NCBI RefSeq assembly: GCF_029265695.1
Contig: NZ_JAJUHW010000009.1
Span: 1-64,000 of the forward strand
DNA from: Gracilinema caldarium
GTDB taxonomy: Bacteria; Spirochaetota; Spirochaetia; Treponematales; Breznakiellaceae
Direction of reading: 5' to 3'
Length of the DNA: 64,000 bases
How positions within the stretch are numbered: the first letter of the stretch is position 1; the number at the start of each line of letters is the position of its first letter. The position numbers were made by a program, and so were the translations under genes. Below the pieces are notes generated by a model, which did not search any database, was not told the origin of the DNA, and worked only from the letters and a program-made list of their open reading frames with translations. Positions 18,538 to 27,453 of the stretch are shown in pieces.

Positions 18538-19038
18538 TTAGTTGGCTTCGAGCTTGGCAAAAATGAGGGCTTCCACTTCCTCTTTGTTTTTACCAAGGGA
18601 AAAGCTGATTTCATCTTCCAGAAGCTTTAAGGCTGAATCGTAGAGCTTCCGTTCTAGTATAGGCAGCTCTTTTATTTTGCTGCGGTGGTAAAGGGACCGC
18701 ACAATAGTTGCAATATCGATGACGCTGCCCTTTTTAAGAAGGTCCAGATTCATCTGGTATCGCAGTTTCCAATCTGAAGGAATGGGTTCAAAGGTTTCCC
18801 CAATAAGATCCAAAGCCCGCTGGGCTTCTTCCTGGGGAACAATGGCCCGGATACCGAGTTCTTCGGCCTTTATCGTGGGAACCATGACGGTCATGTCCGA
18901 CACTTCCAGATAGATAACATAATAGGGAACCGTCTGATCCTTGAATTTTTTATCCTGGATTGCAACTATTTTGCCGACGCCCTGACTAGGATAGACCACT
19001 TTCTGGTCAATTTGAAAGGTAGTGAACTGTTCGCTCAT
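18538..19038 (-). CDS. carD: CarD-family RNA polymerase-binding regulator
   Basis: Small transcription factor (166 residues) that binds the RNA polymerase beta subunit and steadies promoter complexes. The N-terminal Tudor-like domain reads QIDQKVVYPSQGVGKIVAIQ, and the helical C-terminal domain ends with FSLGKNKEEVEALIFAKLE. The frame is open to 19170, but the ATG at 19038 (MSEQFTTF) is the family start; the longer version would overlap the upstream oppA-like gene. The stop is three bases before ispD. Linkage of carD to ispD/ispF is shared with other treponemes. Confidence 0.93.
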   Translation of the reverse strand: MSEQFTTFQIDQKVVYPSQGVGKIVAIQDKKFKDQTVPYYVIYLEVSDMTVMVPTIKAEELGIRAIVPQEEAQRALDLIGETFEPIPSDWKLRYQMNLDLLKKGSVIDIATIVRSLYHRSKIKELPILERKLYDSALKLLEDEISFSLGKNKEEVEALIFAKLEAN

Positions 19039-19051
19039 TATGCTATATATA

Positions 19052-20797
19052 TCATAAATTATTCTTTTGGTGAATAGGTCCCCATGCAACCCCTGGCAGC
19101 GCCCGGAAAGCTGCATAGGACAGGTACTTAAAGGGATGAATATCCAGCGGATTGGGGTACCACCCGTCAATTTCGTTCATGTCAATAATATTTAGTGCCG
19201 GTGTATAGGCGATGGGAAGCACGGTGCCGCCCTGTAACAGCTGTTCCTCCGCTTTGGAAAGGGTTTGCCAGCGCTGTTCCCCCGCTTCCTGCATGGACTG
19301 ATTGATGAGCGCTTCGTATACCGGATCGTTAAGCCGGGCATCATTCAGATTGGAGTCCCAGCGCCACATTTGCAGGAATGTGTAGGGATCTGCAAAGTCT
19401 CCTATCCATGTGGAAGATCCAACCACATAATCGTCCTTTTTGAGATCCTCAATATAAGAATCATAGGGGGTTACCTTTATTTCTACCGATATCCCAAGAA
19501 TATCTTCCCATGCATTGCCCATAAGGCTCGCAATCCGATATGCTTCTTTGGACTGGCTTATTTTTATAACCAGGGTCGGGATCCCTGCGCCGTTGGGATA
19601 TCCCGCTTCTTCAAGCAGGCTTTTAGCCTTTTCTATGTTGGTTTCCGCAAGGCCCTTGGGCTTAGGATAGCCCGGTATAGGATAGATGAGCGTATCGGCC
19701 GGGAGATAATAACCCTGCCGGATGGTTTCCCAGGGCAAGGCAAGGCTCAGGGCCTGCCGCACCTTGCTGTCTGTCCAGGGTGCACGGGAAGATCGAATAT
19801 AAAAATAATAGGTGGCAAACATTGCATTGATCACAATGCCGCTCCTGTCCTGAATGGCTTCCAGATCCACATCGCCGGCTATCCACCGGGCTTCTCCAGA
19901 GTTCCAAAGGCTTGCCGCTTCCTGACCGTCCTGGGCAAAACGGATGGTGATTTTTTTAATTTTTACCCGTTTTGCGTCCCAATATAGTTCGTTTTTAGCC
20001 AGTACGAGTTGGTTGTCCTTTTGTTCCAGAAGATAATAGGGGCCATTTGAAAGAGGAGCCTGCTTTGACCAGTCAGTTATAGAAAGCATAGTCGGGTGAA
20101 TAGGGCTAAAAGAGTGGTGGCAGAGCATGCTCGGGAAAAAGGCTGCGGGGGCGTTTAAGCGCACCACGAGGGTTTTAGAATCGGGACATTCAATGCCCAC
20201 CTGTTTTGGATCCCGCATCTGGCCCGTACGGTATTCCCGAGCGCCCGCAATAATATCGAACAGAGACGAATAGGGGGTGTTGCCTGCCGGATCTATGAGG
20301 GAAAGCCATGCATCCCTAAAATGTTCGGATTTAAGGCTGTCGCCGTTCCAATAGCGGGCATTGCTGCGCAGGGTAAAGGTCCAGGTTTTCTTATCCTCCG
20401 ATAATTTCCAAGATTCCGCAGCTGCAGGAATCGGTTCCAAGGTTAGGGGATTGTAAGAAAAAAGACCCTCATAAAGGCCGGTGAAAAGCTGCGCTTCAGA
20501 GGCTAAAAAAGATTTTCGGGGATCCAGTTGGAGGGAGCTTGATGAGAATACGATGGTCAGCTCTTCCCTGTTCGCCGGATCGGGCCTGCTCTGAGCTAAG
20601 GGAGCCGGATCCTGTTCTGGATTTGTTTCCTCTCCAATGGATGGCTGTTCTGCAATTTCGGCATCCTTGGATGGGGCTGGGCTTTCAGAATTTTCTGGAG
20701 CTGATGCTGGGGCGAGAAGTCCGCTCTGGTTAGAAACACAGGCAGAGGCTAATAGAATAATATATGCGGTTACATAAACATACCGGGTACGTTTCAT
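19052..20797 (-). CDS. OppA-like peptide-binding lipoprotein
   Basis: Substrate-binding protein of the peptide/nickel ABC family (SBP_bac_5), 581 residues. It starts with a lipoprotein signal (AYIILLASAC, Cys near residue 20), then a disordered Ser/Pro/Glu-rich stretch to about residue 70, and then the family fold (FTGLYEGLFSYNPLTLEPIP, later LSNGPYYL). A TTG at 20800 precedes the ATG at 20797; aaggag lies eight bases upstream of the ATG. No permease or ATPase is nearby. Instead carD begins 13 bases downstream, so this orphan binding protein leads the carD-isp-nth operon. Confidence 0.9.
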   Translation of the reverse strand: MKRTRYVYVTAYIILLASACVSNQSGLLAPASAPENSESPAPSKDAEIAEQPSIGEETNPEQDPAPLAQSRPDPANREELTIVFSSSSLQLDPRKSFLASEAQLFTGLYEGLFSYNPLTLEPIPAAAESWKLSEDKKTWTFTLRSNARYWNGDSLKSEHFRDAWLSLIDPAGNTPYSSLFDIIAGAREYRTGQMRDPKQVGIECPDSKTLVVRLNAPAAFFPSMLCHHSFSPIHPTMLSITDWSKQAPLSNGPYYLLEQKDNQLVLAKNELYWDAKRVKIKKITIRFAQDGQEAASLWNSGEARWIAGDVDLEAIQDRSGIVINAMFATYYFYIRSSRAPWTDSKVRQALSLALPWETIRQGYYLPADTLIYPIPGYPKPKGLAETNIEKAKSLLEEAGYPNGAGIPTLVIKISQSKEAYRIASLMGNAWEDILGISVEIKVTPYDSYIEDLKKDDYVVGSSTWIGDFADPYTFLQMWRWDSNLNDARLNDPVYEALINQSMQEAGEQRWQTLSKAEEQLLQGGTVLPIAYTPALNIIDMNEIDGWYPNPLDIHPFKYLSYAAFRALPGVAWGPIHQKNNL

Positions 20798-20820
20798 CAA
20801 TATAGCTCCTTAATAGTCTT

Positions 20821-22260
20821 TTACACCACATCCTGGATGCCGAGTTTTTTTAGTTGTTCCTGCTCTTCCTTTTGGGCTATGTATTCGTGGCGCTTCTGGT
20901 TTGCCTTGACTATGGCATTTTTAATAGCAGAAATTTCAGGTTTAATGCCCCGGACTTTTTCTCGATTTTCTTTGGAAATCTCGGTCTTAAAGAACTCGTC
21001 TAGGGCAGAAAGGACCCGGTGGAAACGCTGCAATTCCTCTATGTTTTTAGAAAGGATGGACAGAAGCTGTTCTTCTGAAGCATTTTCCATTTTAGTCATT
21101 ACACTCGAGCTGCGGCTGCTGAGGGATGCAAAATACCGGGACTTTTTGTCCAATTCCAGCCTAAACTCTCCAAAATTGAGTTTTTCCGATTTGGTAGTCC
21201 CAAGAACCGGATCCAGGTATTCAATGTCATAGAAGACTTCTTCCAAGTCTTTGTTCAGCATCTTAAGAATAATTTGCCGAACCTTTTGCCAAAATCCGTT
21301 TTGCTCGCTGTCAAGGAGCAGTTTGTTGTCATCGAGCTTATTGATTGTATCTGTGAGGATGTAAGACAGGTTTCCCAGACCTTTCAGCGCATCCACAAGC
21401 ACAGGACGAAAAGAAACGACGGCAGTCTTTTTAGTTTGGGTTTCTTCTGGTATGGAAAGCCGCTTGATGAGGTCGTTTTTAAGCCCCTCTCCTTCGGCGC
21501 TGTAGTTTTCTTTGAGCAGCTCTTCGAATAATTCAGGATAAAAAGGCCGGTCCGACATGGATTCGGCAAATTTGCGCTTTACCAGCTGCAAGGTTTCATC
21601 TTTTTTCATGAATACCGTATTGCGGTCCAATTCAAGGGCATCAAAAAATCGGAGGCGGGCTTCCAGTTTGTAATTTTGCCGGTGAAAGTCAGTAATGTCC
21701 TTAAGGATTTTTACGATAGTCTTGGTGGACGCTTCGAGCCGCTGGAGGGAGTCGACGATGAGTCCTGTCCCAAGCTGGTCATTGCCGCCCTTGGCCATAT
21801 TGACGATTTCTGCCAGGGCTCGGGTGTTGATATGCTGGGAGTTAACGGTGAACTGAAGCCAGTTAAAGTATTTAACCAATCCCGCAACCCGTTTGATCCG
21901 TTCCAGGGTTAGGAAATCTACACTGAATTGATAAAAGGTGATGAGAAAATCGAGCTGGCTGTCAAAATTGGAAAGCCGTATGCTCATCTGCTCCATCCGT
22001 TCGCTTTCGGTAAAAGGAGCTTCGCTGGGAATTTCCAGTTCTCCGATTTTGATATCGTTTTTGTAGGGGTCCTCTTGGACCAGGCCCTTCCGTAATAAAA
22101 GCTGGTACAGGCTGCCGAATGCTGCTTTAAAGAGGTTAAATTCATTCTTTAGCTGGGGCAGCAGATTGCGATCCATCCAGAGCTTTCGTTTTTCCAGAGC
22201 CTCTGCGAGATCGTTTTGAAACTGGAGTGCATCTTTCATTACTAAATAAGTATGCCCCAT
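20821..22260 (-). CDS. Conserved helical cytoplasmic protein, function unknown
   Basis: Protein of 479 residues, rich in Leu, Lys and Glu and predicted almost all helical, with no signal peptide, membrane segment or catalytic motif that I recognise. The C-terminus (EISAIKNAIVKANQKRHEY) looks like a coiled coil. An in-frame ATG at 22239 is a possible alternative start; neither has a strong ribosome site. It lies 24 bp upstream of the OppA-like gene on the same strand and may share its transcript. It is probably specific to treponemes; a cytoskeletal or scaffolding role would be a guess. Confidence 0.7.
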   Translation of the reverse strand: MGHTYLVMKDALQFQNDLAEALEKRKLWMDRNLLPQLKNEFNLFKAAFGSLYQLLLRKGLVQEDPYKNDIKIGELEIPSEAPFTESERMEQMSIRLSNFDSQLDFLITFYQFSVDFLTLERIKRVAGLVKYFNWLQFTVNSQHINTRALAEIVNMAKGGNDQLGTGLIVDSLQRLEASTKTIVKILKDITDFHRQNYKLEARLRFFDALELDRNTVFMKKDETLQLVKRKFAESMSDRPFYPELFEELLKENYSAEGEGLKNDLIKRLSIPEETQTKKTAVVSFRPVLVDALKGLGNLSYILTDTINKLDDNKLLLDSEQNGFWQKVRQIILKMLNKDLEEVFYDIEYLDPVLGTTKSEKLNFGEFRLELDKKSRYFASLSSRSSSVMTKMENASEEQLLSILSKNIEELQRFHRVLSALDEFFKTEISKENREKVRGIKPEISAIKNAIVKANQKRHEYIAQKEEQEQLKKLGIQDVV

Positions 22261-22299
22261 TTTCTCTATTAAAGCAATCCGCAGAGGGGCAACTGTAAT

Positions 22300-23094
22300 T
22301 TGGCTATGAAAAGCGCCTCAGTCCTCTTCTTATCATTGGTAATAATAATAGTGTCATCCTGCAATATGGACTCTGTTGCAGCCGGATTAGATACCGTTGA
22401 TATTGTATTTGAACTGCCTCCAGTGCCCGAGTCTTGGTGCATAGTTTTGGGCCCTCCCTGCTGGTTACTGGAATGGGCCGCTCAGGATGGTAGCAAGGTT
22501 GCTGTAACTGTTCCAAAGGACACAAACCAGGTCTCAGTGAGGTTAAACATTCATCAATATGAAGCTTTTTGGGGATGGCCCTATTGGCCAGAGTACGGCA
22601 TAGTTCCATACCGCGCCCGGCCTGCAGGAGCCCTGGTTCCGCTGGATATAAAAGACAGGCACTGCAGGCTTACCTGGTTTGGAGGTGTGGAGGCGGCTTT
22701 TTTTAGCTTGCTGCGCCAAAGTCTCGGAGACCCGCGTTATGGACCAGAATATTTTAACTGGCCCCGGTTCCGTTCCCTCTTTCATGAAGCAGCCCTCCCT
22801 GAAGAGGTCCTGGCAGACCCGTGGTGTGTGGATTGGCTTACCGTGGCTAAAAAAACAAAGGCCAGCGGGTTTGACAGGCGGCGGCTTGTGCCTATGCTTG
22901 AGCGGCCAATTATGATTCGCTTCAAGCCCCCGGGCCCCTGGGTCTCTGGTTCGCCCTTTGGAGCTCAGGTGCTGTTCTCTGACCTTTATGAACCGCAAAA
23001 TATATTGATAAATGCAGGGGCTACGGTGGATACCTTTTTATCAACCCATGGTATAATAGCCTATTCGTGGGATGGGGCTGCCTATTTTCCCTAA
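22300..23094 (+). CDS. Putative lipoprotein, function unknown
   Basis: Predicted lipoprotein of 264 residues. The signal is ASVLFLSLVIIIVSSC, with the lipobox SSC giving a lipid-modified Cys near residue 21. The mature part is rich in Trp, Pro and aromatic residues (YEAFWGWPYWPEYGIVPY), suggesting a beta-sandwich, but no family is recognised. The frame begins at TTG 22300, which has gagggg ten bases upstream; ATG 22306 is the alternative. It is divergent from the helical protein gene and followed by two more secreted proteins. Confidence 0.65.
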   Translation: MAMKSASVLFLSLVIIIVSSCNMDSVAAGLDTVDIVFELPPVPESWCIVLGPPCWLLEWAAQDGSKVAVTVPKDTNQVSVRLNIHQYEAFWGWPYWPEYGIVPYRARPAGALVPLDIKDRHCRLTWFGGVEAAFFSLLRQSLGDPRYGPEYFNWPRFRSLFHEAALPEEVLADPWCVDWLTVAKKTKASGFDRRRLVPMLERPIMIRFKPPGPWVSGSPFGAQVLFSDLYEPQNILINAGATVDTFLSTHGIIAYSWDGAAYFP

Positions 23095-23116
23095 TCATAT
23101 TAGTACGGAGTACTCC

Positions 23117-24454
23117 ATGGCTGTACTGCAGCGCTGCTTGTATGTCCTGCCGATACTGTTTCTGGTATTAGGCTGTTCAAAAAAAAATATCGAAACAAGG
23201 GAAACAAAAAGCGTTCGGCCCGAACCGTTTCGCCTTTTTACCTATAAGCAAGGGCAAGACTCTCAGGACTCTAACCAAGGCCAATGGTATGAAATCTCTC
23301 CTGGGCATCTTAATCCGATTAAAGATCCCGCCAATTCCCAGGTGGTCCCCTATGCTCCCTGGACCGCAGCGCGCCGTATAGTGGGCTTTGTGGCAAGAAG
23401 CTCTAACGCTTTTGCAGGACTAAACAGGGAAGGTTTTCTTGTGTTCGAAGAAACCCCAGCGGGAGATCTGGCCCTGTATAAGATTGATGGCGGCGCCTTT
23501 GTAGAGCCCTATTGTGCTCTGGCGCTTATGCTGGTTCCCTCTGCTGAGTTGGGAACCGCTCAAAATCTTGGACAGTCTTTGTCTGCCGGATCTGTGCCGG
23601 CTCTGCTGGTTGCCCGGGATCCTTATTTTGGTGATCTCTTGAACGGCAGCGGTACTACTGCTGGCTCCGGTGTTTCATCCCCTTCGGTTCCGGAGAACCC
23701 TTTTGTTTATCTTGATTGGGCCGATTTCTCACCCCAGGCCAAATTGCCGCAGGCAATACGGCCGCAGGCCGTACGGCCTGCAGCCTTTGGCATAGGGCTG
23801 GCCAATGTAGAAGCCCTGACCAGGTCCAGTGACGGCCGATGGTATATGAAGGTTGCCCAGTCGAACGCTACTGCGCGTGCAGCTACGGCAGATTCTGTTT
23901 CGCCGGGCACTGCCTCGGCAAGTCTTGTCTCGCCGGCTGCTGCTTCGGCAGGCTCAGAAAGCTCAAAGTTTTATTATGCAGCTCCGGCTTTGAACAAGGA
24001 AGCGACACGGATCAGCCGGGGAGACTATCAGAATGCGCTCTATCCGCAGCCCTTTGGAAATATGCCTCGGGCTGTACAGACACTCATGAGAGCCTTTAGC
24101 GATTCCCAAAGAAAAAAACATTACCCGGTCTTGCAGCTCCTTAAAAAAGACAGTTATGGGCTGGAGACATTTGTGGCAGATCCGGAGACTAAAAATACAG
24201 TTCCCCTCTCCGGCGGAGAAACAGAAATTGTAAAATTTTTAGGCTATGCGGATTCTGAAAAGGCCCTCGTAATACTTCCCGATGGCCGGGGTGTTATACG
24301 GCGATCTAAGATAGAGGCCTTCGAGCTCCCCTCGTTGCCTGAGGGCTTTGCCTATACCGGAGTAGTACTAATTAACCGTTGGTTGATTGCAAGCTGGGAA
24401 GAACAGGAAAGCTTTGCAGTCGGGGCTGCGGGTTTTCTTGTTTTACCGCTGTAA
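23117..24454 (+). CDS. Putative lipoprotein, function unknown
   Basis: Predicted lipoprotein of 445 residues. The frame is open from 23072, but ATG 23117, with ggag seven bases upstream, gives a clean lipoprotein signal (YVLPILFLVLGCSKK). A low-complexity Ala/Ser/Gln stretch lies around residues 205-300, including tandem PQA(I/V)RP units. No known domain is recognised. It follows the previous lipoprotein gene after 22 bp and is 30 bp before a barrel-like gene, so the three probably form one envelope operon. Confidence 0.7.
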   Translation: MAVLQRCLYVLPILFLVLGCSKKNIETRETKSVRPEPFRLFTYKQGQDSQDSNQGQWYEISPGHLNPIKDPANSQVVPYAPWTAARRIVGFVARSSNAFAGLNREGFLVFEETPAGDLALYKIDGGAFVEPYCALALMLVPSAELGTAQNLGQSLSAGSVPALLVARDPYFGDLLNGSGTTAGSGVSSPSVPENPFVYLDWADFSPQAKLPQAIRPQAVRPAAFGIGLANVEALTRSSDGRWYMKVAQSNATARAATADSVSPGTASASLVSPAAASAGSESSKFYYAAPALNKEATRISRGDYQNALYPQPFGNMPRAVQTLMRAFSDSQRKKHYPVLQLLKKDSYGLETFVADPETKNTVPLSGGETEIVKFLGYADSEKALVILPDGRGVIRRSKIEAFELPSLPEGFAYTGVVLINRWLIASWEEQESFAVGAAGFLVLPL

Positions 24455-24484
24455 TTCGCTCCAGGAGTGGGCTATACTGAAGGT

Positions 24485-25192
24485 ATGAACGGAACATATA
24501 AACGCCTGTCCCCTTGCTATACAGGGATAGGTTTTTTTCTAACCCTGTCACTGTTCCTTCTGTGGGGGAGACTTCCTGTTCTCCATGCTGCGGATATAAA
24601 CTGGTCGGTAAAGGGCTCGATATTTTTTATTCCTGAAGACAACGGCTTAGAAGGGGATCCTATGCCGGTGCTTCCCATGCCGGGATTCAGCGCTGAGTTT
24701 TCCTTGCCCTATAACCTCTCTCTCGGCACTGCCTATGATTTATACGCCACCTATTACGGATACAGTTCTACCCTTGGTAGGGCTGTTCCGGTTGCTATAG
24801 AAAACCGGTCCACCTTCGTACTCGGTAACCTCCTTTCGTTCTATGCTTCCTATGTAATGAACATTCCGGCCCTGACAGCCTCTGGGCTCAGGCTTAGGTT
24901 TTCCAGCGGATTCAGTGTGGATGCCCGGCTTTGCCTTATCGCAGATGGCCTCGAAGGCGCTGATCTGGAAGACGCCGCAGCCCAAACCGCGCAAGTTACT
25001 AGCTATTTCTGGTCTCATGGCCGTTGGTTCTTTCCCTTTACCGGCTTTGGAATCGATTTTGTAAAGCTGGGAAACACCTGGATCGGTGTGGAAGGAAGGG
25101 TTTGGTATCCCCTGTATCGCACATGGTCAGGGGATACGGCACCAGCCGCAGAAGGCTGGCGCGTCGCTGCAGGGCTGAGGGTTTCGTTTTAG
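24485..25192 (+). CDS. Putative outer-membrane protein, function unknown
   Basis: Exported protein of 235 residues. The signal region (YTGIGFFLTLSLFLLWGRL) ends at VLHAADINW, and the mature part alternates hydrophobic and polar residues with many Tyr, Trp and Gly, ending in AAGLRVSF, a typical C-terminal barrel strand. The frame opens at GTG 24467, but the aggag there touches that codon, so ATG 24485 is preferred. A TATACT hexamer lies six bases before the ATG. The gene ends overlapping the convergent glutaredoxin gene by four bases. Confidence 0.68.
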   Translation: MNGTYKRLSPCYTGIGFFLTLSLFLLWGRLPVLHAADINWSVKGSIFFIPEDNGLEGDPMPVLPMPGFSAEFSLPYNLSLGTAYDLYATYYGYSSTLGRAVPVAIENRSTFVLGNLLSFYASYVMNIPALTASGLRLRFSSGFSVDARLCLIADGLEGADLEDAAAQTAQVTSYFWSHGRWFFPFTGFGIDFVKLGNTWIGVEGRVWYPLYRTWSGDTAPAAEGWRVAAGLRVSF

Positions 25193-25419
25193 CGGTTTAA
25201 GGCCCGGTCGATTTCGGCCTTATTAAAGCCGATAATTATCTTTCCGTTGATGTCTACCACGGGGACTCCCATCTGACCGGACTTGCGGACCATTTCCTCT
25301 GCCCGCCGCTGGTCCCGGCCCACATCAAAATCGGTAAAGGGAACGCCTTTTTGGCGCAGATAGTTTTTTACCATAGTGCAGTAGGGACAACTCTGTGTGG
25401 AATATACGTTAACAGCCAT
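25189..25419 (-). CDS. Glutaredoxin-like thiol-disulfide protein
   Basis: Small redox protein of 76 residues with a thioredoxin fold. The active site is Cys-Pro-Tyr-Cys at residues 11-14 (STQSCPYCTMVK), the cis-Pro segment is GQMGVPVVDING, and GFNKAEIDRAL closes the fold, as in NrdH/GrxC-type proteins. A strong aaggagg ribosome site precedes the ATG. It stands alone between convergent and same-strand neighbours. It may serve ribonucleotide reductase or general thiol repair. Confidence 0.93.
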   Translation of the reverse strand: MAVNVYSTQSCPYCTMVKNYLRQKGVPFTDFDVGRDQRRAEEMVRKSGQMGVPVVDINGKIIIGFNKAEIDRALNR

Positions 25420-25533
25420 ATCAATCCTCCTTGAATGCTCTTAAATTGCAATTCTTATACATATAAAATATAATATATATAAAAAATAGTCAAGGGGAAT
25501 CGAAACGACAAGATTGAAATAGCCAACCAGATT

Positions 25534-27444
25534 TTAGCTTTCTTCCGCGTATCGTTTGGCGGTCATGATGAGGACCGCGATGTCACCTTGCCGCACCCCG
25601 TTAATGCGGCTCGCTTGACCTATGGTGAGGGGCCTTATTTTCATGAGTTTTTCTTTGGCTTCTGCGGAAAGACCCAAAATTGTCTTGTAATCTAAATCCG
25701 GCGGCAGTTTCATGGCCTCCATTTTCGCGGTCCTGGCAGCTGCCCGCCGTTCCTTTTCGATGTATCCTGCGTACTTAATGTCCAGGCTAACTCGCTCTAC
25801 CCATTCCCGGGGATACCGGTCCAGTTCGGGGGCAAAGATCTTAATGTGCTCAAGTTGAACCTGGGAATTAGTGAGGGCCCGTTCCAAAGATTCGCCGATA
25901 TGGGGAGTAAGGACTGGATCCAGATTGATGAAATTCTCCTGGTTCTGCCCGATCTCCCCGCTCTGGTTAGGCGGAGCAGGCGGTGCGGAACTGACTTTCC
26001 GGGAACGGAGGAGCTCCGTAATCTCATCCAAAGTTTGCACCTTTTTCTGGAACCGTTCCCAGCGCTGGTCATCAACAAGGCCCAGGGCCCGACCGCGGGG
26101 GGTGAGACGGGAGTCTGCCGTATCGTGGCGGAGCATGAGCCGGTGTTCGGCCCGGCTGGTGAACATACGGTAGGGTTCCTTGGTGCCCAGGGTCGTGAGG
26201 TCATCTATCAAGACGCCGATATAGGCTTCGGAGCGTTCAAGGATGAGGGGCTCCTTGCCAAGGATTTTCATGGCCGCGTTAATGCCCGCCACGATACCCT
26301 GGGCCGCCGCTTCCTCGTAGCCTGAGCTGCCGTTGGTTTGTCCTGCCACAAAGAGGCCCGAAAGCCGCTTGGATTCCAAAGAGGGGTAGAGGTCCTGGGG
26401 ATCCAGGTAATCGTATTCCACCGCGTAGGCGGGACGGACTACCCGGGCCTCTTCCAGGCCGGGGAGGCTATGGATAAAGGCTACCTGTACATCTTCGGGG
26501 AGGGAACTGGAAGCGCCGTTCAGGTACATTTCATTGGTTTCGAGGCTTTCTGGCTCAATAAAAATATGGTGCCGCTCCCGGTCGGGAAAGCGAACCACCT
26601 TGTCTTCCAGTGAGGGACAGTACCGGGGGCCCACACCGACTATTTTGCCGCCGTAGAGGGGAGACCGGTGTATGTTCCTTTGGATGATCTCGTGGGTTTT
26701 TTCGGTAGTGTAGGTTATCCAGCAGGGAACCGAGGGCCGGCTCAGGCGGCTGTCTGCTTCGATATCAAAGGTAAAGGGCAGGGCTTCTTCGCCGTCCTGC
26801 CGTTCGAGCCGACTATAATCAATGGTTTCCCCGGCGATGCGGGCGGGGGTTCCGGTCTTAAGACGCCCCACCGGAAAACCCCGGCGGCGCAGGCTGGTGC
26901 CGAGCCCGATGGCTGCCCCTTCGCCGAGGCGGCCCATGGGCGCGTCGTATTCGCCGATAAAAATCTTACCTTCCATAAAGGTACCGGTGGCGAGGATGGC
27001 GGCCCGGCAGCCGATCCGGTGCCCCCGTTCGGTCACCACCCCTTCGAGCCGCTGGCCGTCTTCTGACACGATAAGGTCTACCACGGTGTCCATGAACACA
27101 TGAAGGTTCTTTTGCCCTTCGACGGCTGACCGGGCCGCCGCCTGATACAGCCACTTATCCGCCTGGGCACGGGGCGCCTGCACCGCGGGCCCCCGGGAGC
27201 GGTTCAGTACCCGGTACTGGATCAGGGTCGCATCGATCAGTTTGGCCATCTGGCCGCCCAAGGCGTCTACCTCACGGACCAGGTTTCCCTTGGAAAGCCC
27301 GCCGATGGCGGGGTTGCAGGAAAGGGCCCCGATTTTATCGGGATTCTGGGTAATAAGAAGTGTTTTAAGTCCAAGGCGGGCCCCCGCCAGGGATGCTTCT
27401 ATTCCCGCGTGTCCTCCGCCTACCACGATAATGTCGTAATCCAT
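25534..27444 (-). CDS. mnmG: tRNA uridine-5-carboxymethylaminomethyl modification enzyme MnmG
   Basis: FAD-dependent half of the MnmE-MnmG complex, which modifies the wobble uridine of certain tRNAs. The N-terminal FAD-binding loop is [12 protein letters not shown], followed by [20 protein letters not shown]. The conserved [29 protein letters not shown] and [20 protein letters not shown] stretches are present. At 636 residues it is full length. It lies nine bases downstream of mnmE on the same strand, so the two are co-transcribed. Confidence 0.98.
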   Translation of the reverse strand: MDYDIIVVGGGHAGIEASLAGARLGLKTLLITQNPDKIGALSCNPAIGGLSKGNLVREVDALGGQMAKLIDATLIQYRVLNRSRGPAVQAPRAQADKWLYQAAARSAVEGQKNLHVFMDTVVDLIVSEDGQRLEGVVTERGHRIGCRAAILATGTFMEGKIFIGEYDAPMGRLGEGAAIGLGTSLRRRGFPVGRLKTGTPARIAGETIDYSRLERQDGEEALPFTFDIEADSRLSRPSVPCWITYTTEKTHEIIQRNIHRSPLYGGKIVGVGPRYCPSLEDKVVRFPDRERHHIFIEPESLETNEMYLNGASSSLPEDVQVAFIHSLPGLEEARVVRPAYAVEYDYLDPQDLYPSLESKRLSGLFVAGQTNGSSGYEEAAAQGIVAGINAAMKILGKEPLILERSEAYIGVLIDDLTTLGTKEPYRMFTSRAEHRLMLRHDTADSRLTPRGRALGLVDDQRWERFQKKVQTLDEITELLRSRKVSSAPPAPPNQSGEIGQNQENFINLDPVLTPHIGESLERALTNSQVQLEHIKIFAPELDRYPREWVERVSLDIKYAGYIEKERRAAARTAKMEAMKLPPDLDYKTILGLSAEAKEKLMKIRPLTIGQASRINGVRQGDIAVLIMTAKRYAEES

Positions 27445-27453
27445 AGTGTGATC

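Noticed and set aside
19039-19170. N-terminal extension of CarD
   Set aside because: It overlaps the end of the OppA-like gene and is unlike the CarD family N-terminus.
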